Part shown: piece by piece, positions 49,616-57,722 of the stretch
Layout: the number at the start of each line of letters is the position of its first letter
Numbering within the stretch: position 1 is the first letter of the stretch
Origin: Nocardioides marmoribigeumensis
GTDB lineage: Bacteria; Actinomycetota; Actinomycetes; Propionibacteriales; Nocardioidaceae
Direction of reading: 5' to 3'
DNA: 64,000 nucleotides
NCBI RefSeq assembly: GCF_031458325.1
Contig: NZ_JAVDYG010000001.1
Location: 3,534,001-3,598,000 of the forward strand
Translations under genes and position numbers: made by a program
The notes under the pieces: generated by a model
Database searches by the model: none
Told to the model about the DNA's origin: nothing
Seen by the model: only the letters and a program-made list of their open reading frames with translations

Positions 49616-50737
49616 GTGATCAAGTACCTCGGCTCCAAGCGCACGCTGGTGCCGGTGCTGGGGGAGATCGCCGCGGCGGTCGGGGCGCGCACCGCCCTCG
49701 ACCTGTTCACCGGCACCACGCGCGTGGCCCAGGAGTTCAAGCGGCGCGGGGTCGAGGTGACCGCCAACGACCGTGCGGCCTACAGCGCGGTGCTCTCCGA
49801 CTGCTTCGTCGCGACCGACGCCGCCACCGTCGACCTCGACGCCCTCGACGAGGCGCTGGCCCACCTCGACGCGCTGCCCGGGCGGCCGGGCTACGTCACC
49901 GAGACGTTCTGCCACGCCTCGCGCTACTTCCAGCCCCACAACGGGGCCCGCATCGACGCCGTCCGGCACGCCCTCGAGACCGACTTCGCCGACCACCCGT
50001 TGCGGGCGGTGTTGATGACCAGCCTGCTCGTCGCCGCCGACCGGGTCGACTCCACGACGGGCGTCCAGATGGCCTACCTCAAGTCGTGGTCGCCGCGCAG
50101 CTACCGCGACCTGCGTCTGGTGCGGCCCGACCTGCTGCCGGGCCCGGGCACGACCCTGCGTGGCGAGGCCGCGGACGCGGTCGACCTCGTGGGGCCGGTC
50201 GACCTGGCCTACCTCGACCCGCCGTACAACCAGCACCGCTACGAGACCAACTACCACGTGTGGGAGACGCTCGTGCGCGGCGACGAGCCCGACCACTACG
50301 GCGTGGCGTGCAAGCGCGTGGACAGCCGCGACCTCGAGCGCAAGAGCGTGTTCAACATCAAGCGCGCGATGCCGGCCGCGCTGGCCGACCTCGTCGCCCG
50401 GGTGCGGGCCGAGGTCGTCGTGGTCAGCTGCAACGACGAGTCCTGGGTCTCGCCGCACGACCTGCAGGGCTGGCTGCAGGACGCCGGCCACGAGCGGGTC
50501 GCGCTGCTCGGCTTCGACGCCCGGCGCTACGTCGGTGCGCAGATCGGCGTGTTCAACGCCGCCGGTGAGCGCGTGGGGCAGGCCCGGCGCCTGCGCAACG
50601 TCGAGCACCTGCTGGTCGCGGGCCCCTCGGCGCGCGTCGAGGCGGCGGTCGCCGCGGTCGAGGGGGGCGTCTTCCCCGCCCACGTCCCCGCCCTGACCGG
50701 CGAGCCGGCCTGTCGAGATCAGGTCCCCGCCACGTAG
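49616..50737 (+). CDS. DNA adenine methylase (D12 class), orphan
   Basis: A 373-residue N6-adenine methyltransferase of the Dam/D12 type. Motif X IKYLGSKRTLV is at the N-terminus. Motif I, DLFTGTTRVAQEFKRRG, binds AdoMet. Catalytic motif IV is VDLAYLDPPYNQHRYETNYH. No restriction enzyme gene is near, so it is an orphan methylase or a domesticated piece of a restriction-modification system. GTG 49616 fits a leaderless promoter. The last residues (GEPACRDQVPAT) are encoded by a palindromic repeat, and the end overlaps the YchJ-like gene by 19 bp antisense. Confidence 0.9.
   Translation: MIKYLGSKRTLVPVLGEIAAAVGARTALDLFTGTTRVAQEFKRRGVEVTANDRAAYSAVLSDCFVATDAATVDLDALDEALAHLDALPGRPGYVTETFCHASRYFQPHNGARIDAVRHALETDFADHPLRAVLMTSLLVAADRVDSTTGVQMAYLKSWSPRSYRDLRLVRPDLLPGPGTTLRGEAADAVDLVGPVDLAYLDPPYNQHRYETNYHVWETLVRGDEPDHYGVACKRVDSRDLERKSVFNIKRAMPAALADLVARVRAEVVVVSCNDESWVSPHDLQGWLQDAGHERVALLGFDARRYVGAQIGVFNAAGERVGQARRLRNVEHLLVAGPSARVEAAVAAVEGGVFPAHVPALTGEPACRDQVPAT
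50701..50722. repeat. Palindromic repeat element at the methylase 3' end
   Basis: Core GAGCCGGCCTGTCGAGATC matches the half-unit of the repeat family. It supplies C-terminal codons of the methylase and reaches into the 3' end of the opposite gene. Confidence 0.65.
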
Positions 50738-51090
50738 AACCAGCGCCCGGCCCGCCGCGCGAACTCGCTGACCTCGTGCATCGACCCACCGTCGTGGTCG
50801 GCGCGGAACTCCACGACGCCGGTGTCGTCGTCGGGCCCGCCTGCCTCGGTGCGCAGGACGGTCAGCCCGCGCCAGAGGACCCCCGGGGCCGGCTCCACCA
50901 CGGCCGGTCGCGTCCGCGGGTGCCACGTGCGCCACACGTGGTCGAGGTCCCCGACGACGTACGCCGTGTAGCGCGAGCGCATCAGCTCCTCGGCCGTGGT
51001 GGCCTGCCGCTCACCACGCAGGAGCGGGCCGCAGCACGCGTCGTACGACTGGTGGAGGCCCCCGCAGGGGCACGGACCGGTGCCGAGCAC
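50719..51090 (-). CDS. YchJ/UPF0225 family protein with SEC-C-like zinc motif
   Basis: A 123-residue protein. The N-terminal zinc motif is PCPCGGLHQSYDACCGPLL, followed by ELMRSRYTAYVVGDLDHVWRTWHP and an NTF2-like body ending SEFARRAGRWFYVAG. This is the UPF0225/YchJ pattern. Function is unknown. The GTG start is 6 nt after TACCCT, the same promoter sequence as the MarR gene, so it is probably leaderless. The 3' end overlaps the methylase gene. Confidence 0.9.
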   Translation of the reverse strand: MLGTGPCPCGGLHQSYDACCGPLLRGERQATTAEELMRSRYTAYVVGDLDHVWRTWHPRTRPAVVEPAPGVLWRGLTVLRTEAGGPDDDTGVVEFRADHDGGSMHEVSEFARRAGRWFYVAGT

Positions 51091-51096
51091 GCGGCC

Positions 51097-51102
51097 AGGG
51101 TA
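51097..51102 (-). promoter_or_regulatory. -10 element of the YchJ-like gene (leaderless)
   Basis: TACCCT-GGCCGC-GTG on the minus strand repeats the exact promoter-to-start sequence seen before the MarR gene at 2583. Confidence 0.55.
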
Positions 51103-51163
51103 GGCGGCGACGCGCCGGTGCCCTTTCTGCGGGGTGTCTCAGCCCGACCTCAGGTTGGATTCC

Positions 51164-51169
51164 TACGAT
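51164..51169 (+). promoter_or_regulatory. Probable -10 element of the Bax-inhibitor-1 gene
   Basis: TACGAT lies 58 bp before the start. The resulting leader would begin just before the hairpin at 51184. Confidence 0.5.
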
Positions 51170-51183
51170 GGACCCAGCTCACG

Positions 51184-51204
51184 GAGCGCCCACCTAGGGC
51201 GCTC
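51184..51204 (+). other. Hairpin in the 5' leader of the Bax-inhibitor-1 gene
   Basis: GAGCGCCC and GGGCGCTC pair over 8 bp with a 5-nt loop, about 15 nt into the predicted transcript and 23 nt before the ATG. It could stabilise the mRNA or control translation. Confidence 0.45.
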
Positions 51205-51227
51205 GTCATTCACCTCGAGGATGTGAC

Positions 51228-52076
51228 ATGCAGAGCAGCAACCCGGTCTTCAACCGGTCCGAGGGGTTCAACGGACGCGGCCAGACCACCTACGCCGGCA
51301 ACGGCATGAGCTACCCGGCCTACGGCGCCCCTGCCGAGGCCGGTCAGTGGCAGGGCGGCGGCTACTCCGAGACCCGCCCGATGACGATCGACAGCGTGGT
51401 CCAGAAGACCGGCATCACCTTGGCCGTCGTCGTGGTCGTGGCGGCGGCCACCTGGGTCCTCACCCCGCCGATCGACAGCATCGACGCCGCCCGCACCCTG
51501 GGCTCGATCGCGATGCTCGGCGCCCTCGGCGGCTTCGCGCTGTCGCTGGTCAACTCCTTCAAGCGTGTGGTCAGCCCCGCGCTGGTGATCGCCTACGCGG
51601 CCTTCGAGGGCCTGTTCGTCGGTGGCTTCTCCAAGGCGATCGAGACCCAGTTCTCGGGCCCGAACGGCAGCGGTGGTCTGGTGATCGGCGCGGTCGTGGG
51701 CACCTTCGGCGCGGTCGGCGGCACGCTCGCGGCGTACAAGTTCTTCGACATCCAGGTCGGCTCCCGCTTCCGCAAGTGGGCCGTCGCCGCGATGTTCGGG
51801 TTCGTCGGCGTCGCGCTGCTCGACTTCGTGCTGGGCATCTTCCACGCCGACCTCGGCCTCCTCGGCTTCGGCCCGGCGGGCCTGCTGTTCAGCATCCTGG
51901 GCCTCGGCATCGGCGTGATCATGCTGATCCTCGACTTCGACTTCGTCGAGCGCGGCATCGCTGCCGGGCTCCCCGAGCGCGAGTCGTGGCGCGCGGCCTT
52001 CGGGCTGACGGTCACGATCATCTGGATCTACATCCAGCTGCTCAAGATCCTCGCGATCCTCCGCGGCCAGGACTGA
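51228..52076 (+). CDS. Bax inhibitor-1/YccA family membrane protein
   Basis: A 282-residue protein. The hydrophilic Gly/Tyr/Pro-rich N-terminus (about 50 residues) is followed by seven hydrophobic helices, and a DFDFVERGIAAGLPERESW segment precedes the last helix, matching the actinobacterial YccA group. Bacterial BI-1 proteins conduct Ca2+/H+ in a pH-dependent way; the role in this organism is not known. A strong terminator follows 38 bp after the stop. It stands as a single gene with its own promoter. Confidence 0.92.
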   Translation: MQSSNPVFNRSEGFNGRGQTTYAGNGMSYPAYGAPAEAGQWQGGGYSETRPMTIDSVVQKTGITLAVVVVVAAATWVLTPPIDSIDAARTLGSIAMLGALGGFALSLVNSFKRVVSPALVIAYAAFEGLFVGGFSKAIETQFSGPNGSGGLVIGAVVGTFGAVGGTLAAYKFFDIQVGSRFRKWAVAAMFGFVGVALLDFVLGIFHADLGLLGFGPAGLLFSILGLGIGVIMLILDFDFVERGIAAGLPERESWRAAFGLTVTIIWIYIQLLKILAILRGQD

Positions 52077-52114
52077 CCCAGACCCCAGGACCGCTCAGGA
52101 CCCCTCAGGACCAG

Positions 52115-52146
52115 ACGGAGCCCCGGCCAGGTGGCCGGGGCTCCGT
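52115..52146 (+). terminator. Hairpin terminator after the Bax-inhibitor-1 gene
   Basis: Arms 52115-52129 and 52132-52146 (ACGGAGCCCCGGCCA and its complement) form a 15-bp perfect stem with a 2-nt turn. Only TTG follows, so it is a strong hairpin without a full U-tract. Confidence 0.75.
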
Positions 52147-52160
52147 TGCGTCTCGGTTCA

Positions 52161-52244
52161 GTTTCACTAGGTACCTAGTGATGTTGTCGCTCCCCGAGCG
52201 AAGTTTCGCTCGGGAAGTGCCCGTTTCACTAGGTACCTAGTGAT
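52161..52244. repeat. Twin 16-bp palindromes flanking a 10-bp-stem hairpin
   Basis: CACTAGGTACCTAGTG, a perfect palindrome, occurs at 52165-52180 and 52227-52242 inside 22-bp direct repeats (52161-52182, 52223-52244). Halfway between lies the hairpin CCCGAGCGAA-GT-TTCGCTCGGG (52193-52214). The right copy overlaps the stop codon of the SGNH hydrolase gene. The symmetric layout suggests a protein-binding site pair or a small mobile element. No regulator is adjacent. Confidence 0.85.
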
Positions 52245-53266
52245 TCCGCGTGGGGCTCCACGCCGTCCTCGGTGTCCTCGGGTGCGTGTACGTCGGTCTC
52301 GGGCTGGTGGCGGCGGCGGCGCAGGGTGGCGAACCGGCCCGGGCCCCGGCGGCCGGTCTCGTCGGTGACCGGCTCCACGGAGGCGCCGGGGTGGCGGGCG
52401 GCCTCGAGCACGGCGATGTCGATGGGCAGGACGGCCTCGCCGCGGTCCCACTCCGGGGTCTCGTCCTCCGGCACGAGGTCGAGCGCGGCCAGCACCGTCG
52501 GGAGTACGGCGGCACTCATCCGGGCGTAGCCGGCGGCGGAGGGGTGGAACCGGTCGGGGCCGAAGAGCAGGTGGGACAGCGAGGTGAACTCCTCCCCGAG
52601 GATCGACCCGAGGGCGACGGCTCGTGCGTCGGCCTGGACGACCACGGTCGCCTGGGCCTGGGCCAGCTGGCGCGACCACACGCGGGCGATCTGGCGCAGC
52701 GGCGGCTGCAGCGGCTCGATCGCGCCGAGGTCGGGGCACGTGCCGACCACGACCTTGACCCCGTGGGACTTGAGCCGGGTCACCGCCGCCCGGAGGAGGC
52801 GCTGGGAGGTCTTCACCGGGACCGCGTGGGTCACGTCGTTGCCGCCGATGAAGATGATCGCGACGTGGGGCTCCATCGGCAGGACCCGGTCGATCTGCCC
52901 GGCGAGGTCCTTGGACTGGGCCCCGACCTTGGCCACCGACGACAGGTAGACCCGACGGTCCGCGGCCTCCGCGACGCCCGAGGCGAGGTAGGCGCCGGGC
53001 GTCTCCTCGACCGTCTCGACGCCGTAGCCGGCGGCGGAGGAGTCACCCAGCAGGGCGATCTTGATCGCAGGGCCGGGGCGGCCGTGGCCGTACCACCCCG
53101 ACGGGGCGGGCGGGTCGTCCTCCGCGTTGCCGATCTGGCGGCGGGCCAGCTTGGCCTCGGCCACCAGCAGGCCCCAGAGGCCGCCACCCAGTGCGGTCAC
53201 CCCGCCTCCGGCCACCGCCAGGCCCGTCGCGACGCGCCTGAGGCCGGGGGAGGGGGAGCGGGTCAC
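52229..53266 (-). CDS. SGNH/GDSL-type hydrolase
   Basis: A 345-residue esterase/lipase-like hydrolase. Block I is IALLGDSSAAGYGV with the catalytic Ser. The Gly/Asn blocks are near KVGAQSKDL and FIGGNDVTH. Block V is FGPDRFHPSAAGYARM with Asp and His. An N-terminal hydrophobic segment (RRVATGLAVAGGGVTALGGGLWGLL) is a membrane anchor or signal. GTG 53266 is chosen because TAGGGT lies 7 nt upstream (leaderless); GTG 53275 would overlap that element. The C-terminal about 70 residues are disordered, and the last codons lie in a palindromic repeat. The substrate is unknown. Confidence 0.88.
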   Translation of the reverse strand: MTRSPSPGLRRVATGLAVAGGGVTALGGGLWGLLVAEAKLARRQIGNAEDDPPAPSGWYGHGRPGPAIKIALLGDSSAAGYGVETVEETPGAYLASGVAEAADRRVYLSSVAKVGAQSKDLAGQIDRVLPMEPHVAIIFIGGNDVTHAVPVKTSQRLLRAAVTRLKSHGVKVVVGTCPDLGAIEPLQPPLRQIARVWSRQLAQAQATVVVQADARAVALGSILGEEFTSLSHLLFGPDRFHPSAAGYARMSAAVLPTVLAALDLVPEDETPEWDRGEAVLPIDIAVLEAARHPGASVEPVTDETGRRGPGRFATLRRRRHQPETDVHAPEDTEDGVEPHAESLGT

Positions 53267-53273
53267 GTCGGCC

Positions 53274-53279
53274 ACCCTA
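53274..53279 (-). promoter_or_regulatory. -10 element of the SGNH hydrolase gene (leaderless)
   Basis: TAGGGT, then 7 nt, then GTG 53266 on the minus strand. It is the basis for the chosen start. Confidence 0.5.
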
Positions 53280-53318
53280 GCGAGGGGGCCCGATTAACGG
53301 TTCGCAGGTGTTCTTGCG

Positions 53319-53324
53319 TAGACT
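53319..53324 (+). promoter_or_regulatory. -10 element of the infA promoter
   Basis: TAGACT, with TTAACG 19 nt upstream (53294-53299) as a possible -35. It drives the infA-rpmJ transcript with a leader of about 180 nt, in which I see no named riboswitch. Confidence 0.5.
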
Positions 53325-53508
53325 CCTACGTCGGCCCAACGTGGCTCCGTTTTGTGCTGCCTCGCGGCTGCCCCGGTCTCCTCGCTCCTGAGGACGCCTG
53401 ATGACCGGGGTCGAGGTGCACGACAAGTCACGAGGTCCACCCCGCGCAGCCACGCGGGGGCGGTTCGCGGGCCACCCGGAAGACACCATCCAACAGATTG
53501 CGGAGGAC

Positions 53509-53730
53509 ATGCCGAAGAAGGAAGGCGTCATCGAGATGGAGGGCACCATCGTGGAAGCCCTCCCCAACGCGATGTTCCGAGTCGAGCTGAGCAACGGGCA
53601 CAAGGTGCTCGCGCACATCAGCGGCAAGATGCGGCAGCACTACATCCGCATCCTCCCGCAGGACCGGGTCGTCGTGGAGCTCTCGCCGTACGACCTGACT
53701 CGCGGCCGCATCGTCTACCGGTACAAGTAA
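53509..53730 (+). CDS. infA: Translation initiation factor IF-1
   Basis: A 73-residue IF-1 of the S1/OB fold: [56 protein letters not shown], ending RGRIVYRYK, the standard sequence. It binds the ribosomal A site during initiation. ATG 53509 has CGGAGG just upstream; an in-frame ATG at 53401 would add 36 residues foreign to the family. It begins the infA-rpmJ-rpsM-rpsK-rpsD-rpoA-rplQ cluster. Confidence 0.98.
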   Translation: MPKKEGVIEMEGTIVEALPNAMFRVELSNGHKVLAHISGKMRQHYIRILPQDRVVVELSPYDLTRGRIVYRYK

Positions 53731-53760
53731 CCAGCCGAACACGACCCGAAAGGGCCTCTG

Positions 53761-53874
53761 ATGAAGGTCAACCCGAGCGTCAAGCCGATCTGTGACAAGT
53801 GCAAGGTGATCCGTCGCCACGGCCGCGTCATGGTGATCTGCGAGAACCCCCGCCACAAGCAGCGGCAGGGCTGA
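53761..53874 (+). CDS. rpmJ: 50S ribosomal protein L36
   Basis: A 37-residue L36: [19 protein letters not shown], then [17 protein letters not shown]. The zinc ligands Cys-Cys-Cys-His (CDKC, C, H) are intact, so this is the zinc-binding form. It starts 30 bp after infA. The stop codon is followed directly by a palindromic repeat element, which widens the gap to rpsM to nearly 200 bp. Confidence 0.97.
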   Translation: MKVNPSVKPICDKCKVIRRHGRVMVICENPRHKQRQG

Positions 53875-53895
53875 GTCTCGACCGGCTCGACCACC
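53875..53895. repeat. Palindromic repeat element between rpmJ and rpsM
   Basis: TCTCGACCGGCTCGACCA is the reverse-orientation core of the repeat family found at 34378, 35539, 43649 and 50701. It abuts the rpmJ stop codon. Confidence 0.75.
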
Positions 53896-53944
53896 CGCGA
53901 GCCCGCAGCACACAACTGAACACACCAACAAGTACGTGATCGCT

Positions 53945-53988
53945 CCTCGTCCCTGACGGACGAGGTCACCGCCGGCCCGGAGGCCGGC
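53945..53988 (+). other. Two leader hairpins before rpsM
   Basis: CCTCGTCC-CTGAC-GGACGAGG (53945-53965) and GCCGGCC-CGGA-GGCCGGC (53971-53988) lie in the 198-bp gap between rpmJ and rpsM. They could be a terminator/attenuator or a ribosomal-protein leader structure. The rest of the gap holds the palindromic repeat and nothing else I recognise. Confidence 0.45.
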
Positions 53989-54072
53989 GCCCGGTGCCAG
54001 GGGCAACGGGACGCGACACGACACGAAACCTCCGGAGAACCAGAGGGCAGAGCCCTCAAGGAAGGCCAACGC

Positions 54073-54447
54073 ATGGCACGCCTCGTTGGTGTCGACCTCC
54101 CGCGCGACAAGCGCATCGAGGTCGCACTCACCTACATCTACGGCATCGGCCGTACCCGCGCCCAGCAGGTCCTGGAGGTCACCGGGGTCAGCCCCGACCT
54201 CCGCGTGCACGAGCTGGGCGACGAGGAGCTGGTGAAGCTCCGCGACGAGATCGAAGCCAACTTCAAGATCGAGGGTGACCTCCGTCGCGAGGTCCAGGCT
54301 GACATCCGCCGCAAGATCGAGATCGGCAGCTACCAGGGCCGCCGGCACCGGATGAACCTCCCGGTCCGCGGTCAGCGCACCAAGACCAACGCGCGCACCC
54401 GCAAGGGTCCCAAGCGCACCGTCGCCGGCAAGAAGAAGGCCCGCTGA
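54073..54447 (+). CDS. rpsM: 30S ribosomal protein S13
   Basis: A 124-residue S13. It begins [20 protein letters not shown] with [14 protein letters not shown] (helix-two-turn-helix) and ends in the basic tail ([19 protein letters not shown]). It sits at the head of the 30S subunit and contacts the P-site tRNA and L5. AAGGAAG lies upstream of the ATG. Normal length and order with rpsK and rpsD. Confidence 0.98.
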   Translation: MARLVGVDLPRDKRIEVALTYIYGIGRTRAQQVLEVTGVSPDLRVHELGDEELVKLRDEIEANFKIEGDLRREVQADIRRKIEIGSYQGRRHRMNLPVRGQRTKTNARTRKGPKRTVAGKKKAR

Positions 54448-54517
54448 CCCGCTTCGGCGGAGTCCGGCGCTGAGCCCCTCACCACCAGCTTCCTAGAACT
54501 ACAGGAGTACCAACCGC

Positions 54518-54925
54518 ATGCCTCCCAAGAGTCGTCAGGCCGCGGCCAAGACCAAGGTCCGCCGCAAGGAGAAGAAGAACGTCGCGCAGGGCGAAGCCCA
54601 CATCAAGAGCACGTTCAACAACACCATCGTCACGATCACCGACCCGACCGGTGCGGTGATCTCGTGGGCGTCCGCCGGCACCGTCGGCTTCAAGGGCTCC
54701 CGCAAGTCCACCCCGTTCGCCGCGCAGATGGCCGCCGAGGCCGCTGGACGTCGCGCGATGGAGCACGGCATGAAGAAGATCGACGTCTTCGTCAAGGGCC
54801 CGGGCTCGGGCCGCGAGACCGCGATCCGTTCCCTGGGTGCGATCGGCCTCGAGGTCGGCACGATCCAGGACGTCACGCCCACGCCCCACAACGGCTGCCG
54901 CCCGCCCAAGCGCCGCCGCGTCTGA
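54518..54925 (+). CDS. rpsK: 30S ribosomal protein S11
   Basis: A 135-residue S11. It has the basic N-terminus [20 protein letters not shown], then [20 protein letters not shown], and ends with the conserved [16 protein letters not shown]. It forms part of the 30S platform and mRNA exit channel. Start ATG 54518 has ACAGGAG upstream. rpsD follows 33 bp later. Confidence 0.98.
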   Translation: MPPKSRQAAAKTKVRRKEKKNVAQGEAHIKSTFNNTIVTITDPTGAVISWASAGTVGFKGSRKSTPFAAQMAAEAAGRRAMEHGMKKIDVFVKGPGSGRETAIRSLGAIGLEVGTIQDVTPTPHNGCRPPKRRRV

Positions 54926-54958
54926 CACCCGACCGACTGAGAAAGAGAGACATCTGAC

Positions 54959-55567
54959 ATGGCCCGTTACACCGGCCCCATGACCAAGAAGTCGCGTCGA
55001 CTGGGTGTTGACCTCGTCGGTGGCGACCAGGCGTTCGAGCGCCGCCCCTTCCCGCCCGGCCAGCACGGCCGCGGTCGCATCAAGGAGTCGGAGTACCTGC
55101 TCCAGCTCCGCGAGAAGCAGAAGGCCCGCTTCACCTACGGCGTGCTGGAGAAGCAGTTCCGCCGCTACTACCACGAGGCTTCGCGTCGTCCCGGCAAGAC
55201 CGGTGACAACCTGCTGCAGCTCCTCGAGTGCCGCCTGGACAACGTGGTCTACCGCGCCGGCTTCGCCCGGACGCGTCGCCACGCGCGCCAGCTGGTCAGC
55301 CACGGCCACTTCCTGGTCAACGGCAAGAAGGTCAACATCCCGTCGTTCCAGGTGACGCAGTACGACGTCATCGACGTGCGCGAGAAGTCGCTGGAGATGA
55401 CGCCGTTCATCGTCGCCCGCGAGACCTTCGGCGAGCGCCTGGTCCCCGGCTGGATGGACGTCCTGCCCGACCGCATGCGTGTGCTCATCCACCAGGTCCC
55501 GGTGCGCGCCCAGATCGAGCTGCCCGTCCAGGAGCAGCTCATCGTCGAGTACTACTCCAAGAAGTAA
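54959..55567 (+). CDS. rpsD: 30S ribosomal protein S4
   Basis: A 202-residue S4. It opens MARYTGPMTKKSRRLGVDLVG and contains the S4 RNA-binding domain (RLDNVVYRAGFARTRRHARQLVSHGHFLVNGKKVNIPS). It ends QEQLIVEYYSKK. It initiates 30S assembly and acts in proofreading. The N-terminus has no Cys zinc cluster, so it is the zinc-free type. rpoA follows after 201 bp filled with small hairpins. Confidence 0.98.
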   Translation: MARYTGPMTKKSRRLGVDLVGGDQAFERRPFPPGQHGRGRIKESEYLLQLREKQKARFTYGVLEKQFRRYYHEASRRPGKTGDNLLQLLECRLDNVVYRAGFARTRRHARQLVSHGHFLVNGKKVNIPSFQVTQYDVIDVREKSLEMTPFIVARETFGERLVPGWMDVLPDRMRVLIHQVPVRAQIELPVQEQLIVEYYSKK

Positions 55568-55575
55568 GACGTTCA

Positions 55576-55721
55576 GGGGCTCCGCCCCGGAATGCCCCCG
55601 GGCGGTGGTCACCACCGCGGCCGCCGTCCGGGAGGACTTCTCCAAGTCCACAACGGAAAAGACCACACCCCCACCCGGGGACTTCGTCCCCGGGAGTCAA
55701 CCGAAACGGCTCCGCCGTTTC
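55576..55721. repeat. Cluster of small hairpins between rpsD and rpoA
   Basis: Four perfect stem-loops lie in the 201-bp gap: GGGGC-TCC-GCCCC (55576-55588), GGACTT-CTCC-AAGTCC (55634-55649), CCCGGGGAC-TTC-GTCCCCGGG (55674-55694) and GAAACGGC-TCC-GCCGTTTC (55703-55721). Several share a TCC or TTC triloop. They may attenuate or pause transcription before rpoA, or be small repeat elements. Confidence 0.75.
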
Positions 55722-55768
55722 CGTTCGAGACCCTCAAATAGCGGTCGGTCTCGGGAAGGAACACACCA

Positions 55769-56782
55769 GTGCTGATCTCCCAGCGCCCTGCACTCTCCGA
55801 AGAGGTCGTCGACGAGTTCCGCTCGCGCTTCGCCATCGAGCCCCTCGAGCCCGGCTTCGGCTACACGCTCGGCAACTCGCTGCGTCGCACGCTGCTGTCC
55901 TCGATCCCCGGTGCCTCCGTCACCAGCATCAAGATCGACGGCGTCCAGCACGAGTTCTCCACCCTCGAGGGCGTCACCGAGGACGTCACCGAGATCATCC
56001 TCAACCTCAAGGGCCTCGTCGTCTCCTCCGAGCACGACGAGCCGGTCTCGATGTACCTGCGCAAGCAGGGCCCCGGCCCCGTCACCGCCTCGGACATCGA
56101 GGCCCCGGCGGGCGTCGAGATCCACACCCCCGACCTCTTGGTCGCCACCCTCAACGAGAGCGGCCGCCTCGAGATGGAGCTGGTCGTCGAGCGTGGCCGC
56201 GGCTACGTCAGCGCCACCCTCAACAAGGGCATGGACAACGAGATCGGCCGCATGCCGGTCGACTCGATCTACAGCCCCGTGCTCAAGGTGACCTACAAGG
56301 TCGAGGCCACCCGTGTCGGTCAGCGCACCGACTTCGACAAGCTCGTCATCGACGTCGAGACCAAGAAGTCGATGCGTCCCCGCGACGCCCTCGCCTCGGC
56401 CGGCAAGACCCTGGTCGAGCTGTTCGGGCTGGCCCGCGAGCTCAACGTCGAGGCCGAGGGCATCGACATCGGCCCCTCGCCGGTCGACGAGCAGCTCGCG
56501 GCCGACCTGGCGCTGCCGGTCGAGGAGCTCAACCTCACCGTCCGCTCCTACAACTGCCTCAAGCGCGAGGGCATCCACACCGTGGGTGAGCTCATCTCCC
56601 GCTCCGAGCAGGACCTGCTCGACATCCGCAACTTCGGTGCGAAGTCGATCGACGAGGTCAAGCTCAAGCTCCACGAGATGGGTCTCGCGCTCAAGGACAG
56701 CGCCCCGGGCTTCGACCCGTCGCTGGCCCTGGCCAACTACGACGACGACGACGCGTCGTTCGTCGAGGACGAGCAGTACTGA
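55769..56782 (+). CDS. rpoA: DNA-directed RNA polymerase subunit alpha
   Basis: A 337-residue alpha subunit. The N-terminal dimerisation/assembly domain has [29 protein letters not shown] and the beta-binding region. The C-terminal domain (about 250-320) has [23 protein letters not shown] and [21 protein letters not shown], which contact UP elements and activators. GTG 55769 has GGGAAGGA upstream. The tail is acidic. Flanked by hairpin-rich gaps on both sides. Confidence 0.98.
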   Translation: MLISQRPALSEEVVDEFRSRFAIEPLEPGFGYTLGNSLRRTLLSSIPGASVTSIKIDGVQHEFSTLEGVTEDVTEIILNLKGLVVSSEHDEPVSMYLRKQGPGPVTASDIEAPAGVEIHTPDLLVATLNESGRLEMELVVERGRGYVSATLNKGMDNEIGRMPVDSIYSPVLKVTYKVEATRVGQRTDFDKLVIDVETKKSMRPRDALASAGKTLVELFGLARELNVEAEGIDIGPSPVDEQLAADLALPVEELNLTVRSYNCLKREGIHTVGELISRSEQDLLDIRNFGAKSIDEVKLKLHEMGLALKDSAPGFDPSLALANYDDDDASFVEDEQY

Positions 56783-56827
56783 GCTGATGGCGCGAGCGCG
56801 TCGGCTTCGCCGCCGCGCTACCGCACG

Positions 56828-56938
56828 GTCGGGGGCTCCGCCCCCGACTGCCCCCGGCCGTGGTCACTCCGCAGCCGGTCCAACTGAAGAGCAGATCACC
56901 GCTTTGCGGTGAACCACGCCGAGGGACTCCGTCCCTCG
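56828..56938. repeat. Cluster of small hairpins between rpoA and rplQ
   Basis: GTCGGGGGC-TCC-GCCCCCGAC (56828-56848), TCACCGC-TTT-GCGGTGA (56896-56912) and CGAGGGAC-TCC-GTCCCTCG (56920-56938) lie in the 202-bp gap. Two share the TCC triloop with the hairpins before rpoA. No open frame of note is present. Confidence 0.75.
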
Positions 56939-56984
56939 CCATGACCCGAGTACCTAGTCCGGCTCGGGAGGAACGAGGAACACC

Positions 56985-57632
56985 ATGCCCACCCCCAAGA
57001 AGGGCGCCCGTCTGGGCGGCAGCCCGGCCCACCAGAAGCTGATCCTCAGCAACCTGGCGACCGCGCTGTTCGAGCACGGCCGGATCACCACGACCGAGGC
57101 CAAGGCGCGCGCGCTGCGCCCGCACGCGGAGCGGCTGATCACCAAGGCCAAGAAGGGCGACCTGCACAACCGTCGCCTGGTGCTGCGCACCATCCGTGAC
57201 AAGGGCGTCGTGCACGAGCTCTTCACCGAGATCGCCCCGCGCTTCGCCGACCGTCCCGGTGGCTACACCCGCATCACCAAGATCGGCCCCCGCAAGGGCG
57301 ACAACGCCCCGATGGCCGTGATCGAGCTCGTCACCGAGCCCTACGCGCCGAAGCAGGGCTCGCGTCCGGCCTCCGGTTCCGCGACCACCCCGACCACCGC
57401 GACCGCCGCCGCCCCGGCGCCGGCTCCTGCGGACGAGCCGGTCGTGGTCGAGGAGACCGACGCCGCGGCGTCGTCGGAGCCGGCCGAGGTCGACGTCGTC
57501 GACGACGAGTCGGCGGTGGCCGAGCAGGTGCCCACCGAGAGCGAGGAGCTCGCTCCCGCCCCGGCCGGCACCGAGGTCGAGGACGAGGCCGTCGAGGCCC
57601 CGGCCGCCGACGAGGAGACCGACAAGGCCTGA
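56985..57632 (+). CDS. rplQ: 50S ribosomal protein L17 with long acidic C-terminal extension
   Basis: A 215-residue L17. Residues 1-118 are the ribosomal core ([64 protein letters not shown]). The following about 95 residues are rich in Ala, Glu, Thr and Pro ([20 protein letters not shown]-like) and are likely disordered. Extended L17 is known in Actinobacteria. GGAGGA precedes ATG 56985. A bidirectional hairpin terminator follows. Confidence 0.96.
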   Translation: MPTPKKGARLGGSPAHQKLILSNLATALFEHGRITTTEAKARALRPHAERLITKAKKGDLHNRRLVLRTIRDKGVVHELFTEIAPRFADRPGGYTRITKIGPRKGDNAPMAVIELVTEPYAPKQGSRPASGSATTPTTATAAAPAPAPADEPVVVEETDAAASSEPAEVDVVDDESAVAEQVPTESEELAPAPAGTEVEDEAVEAPAADEETDKA

Positions 57633-57659
57633 TCGGCTCGCTGCCGACCAGCCAGAGCG

Positions 57660-57696
57660 CGACGGCCCGTCACCTTGGGAGGGTGACGGGCCGTCG
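57660..57696. terminator. Bidirectional hairpin terminator between rplQ and the YczE-like gene
   Basis: Arms 57660-57674 and 57682-57696 (CGACGGCCCGTCACC and its complement) form a 15-bp stem around a 7-nt loop, between two convergent genes. It would stop both transcripts. Confidence 0.8.
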
Positions 57697-57722
57697 TACG
57701 TCTGCGTCGGGCGGCGGCGGCC

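Noticed and set aside
53401-53508. A 36-codon in-frame extension of infA
   Set aside because: IF-1 starts at MPKKEG in the family, and CGGAGG lies directly before ATG 53509; the extension has no similarity to IF-1.
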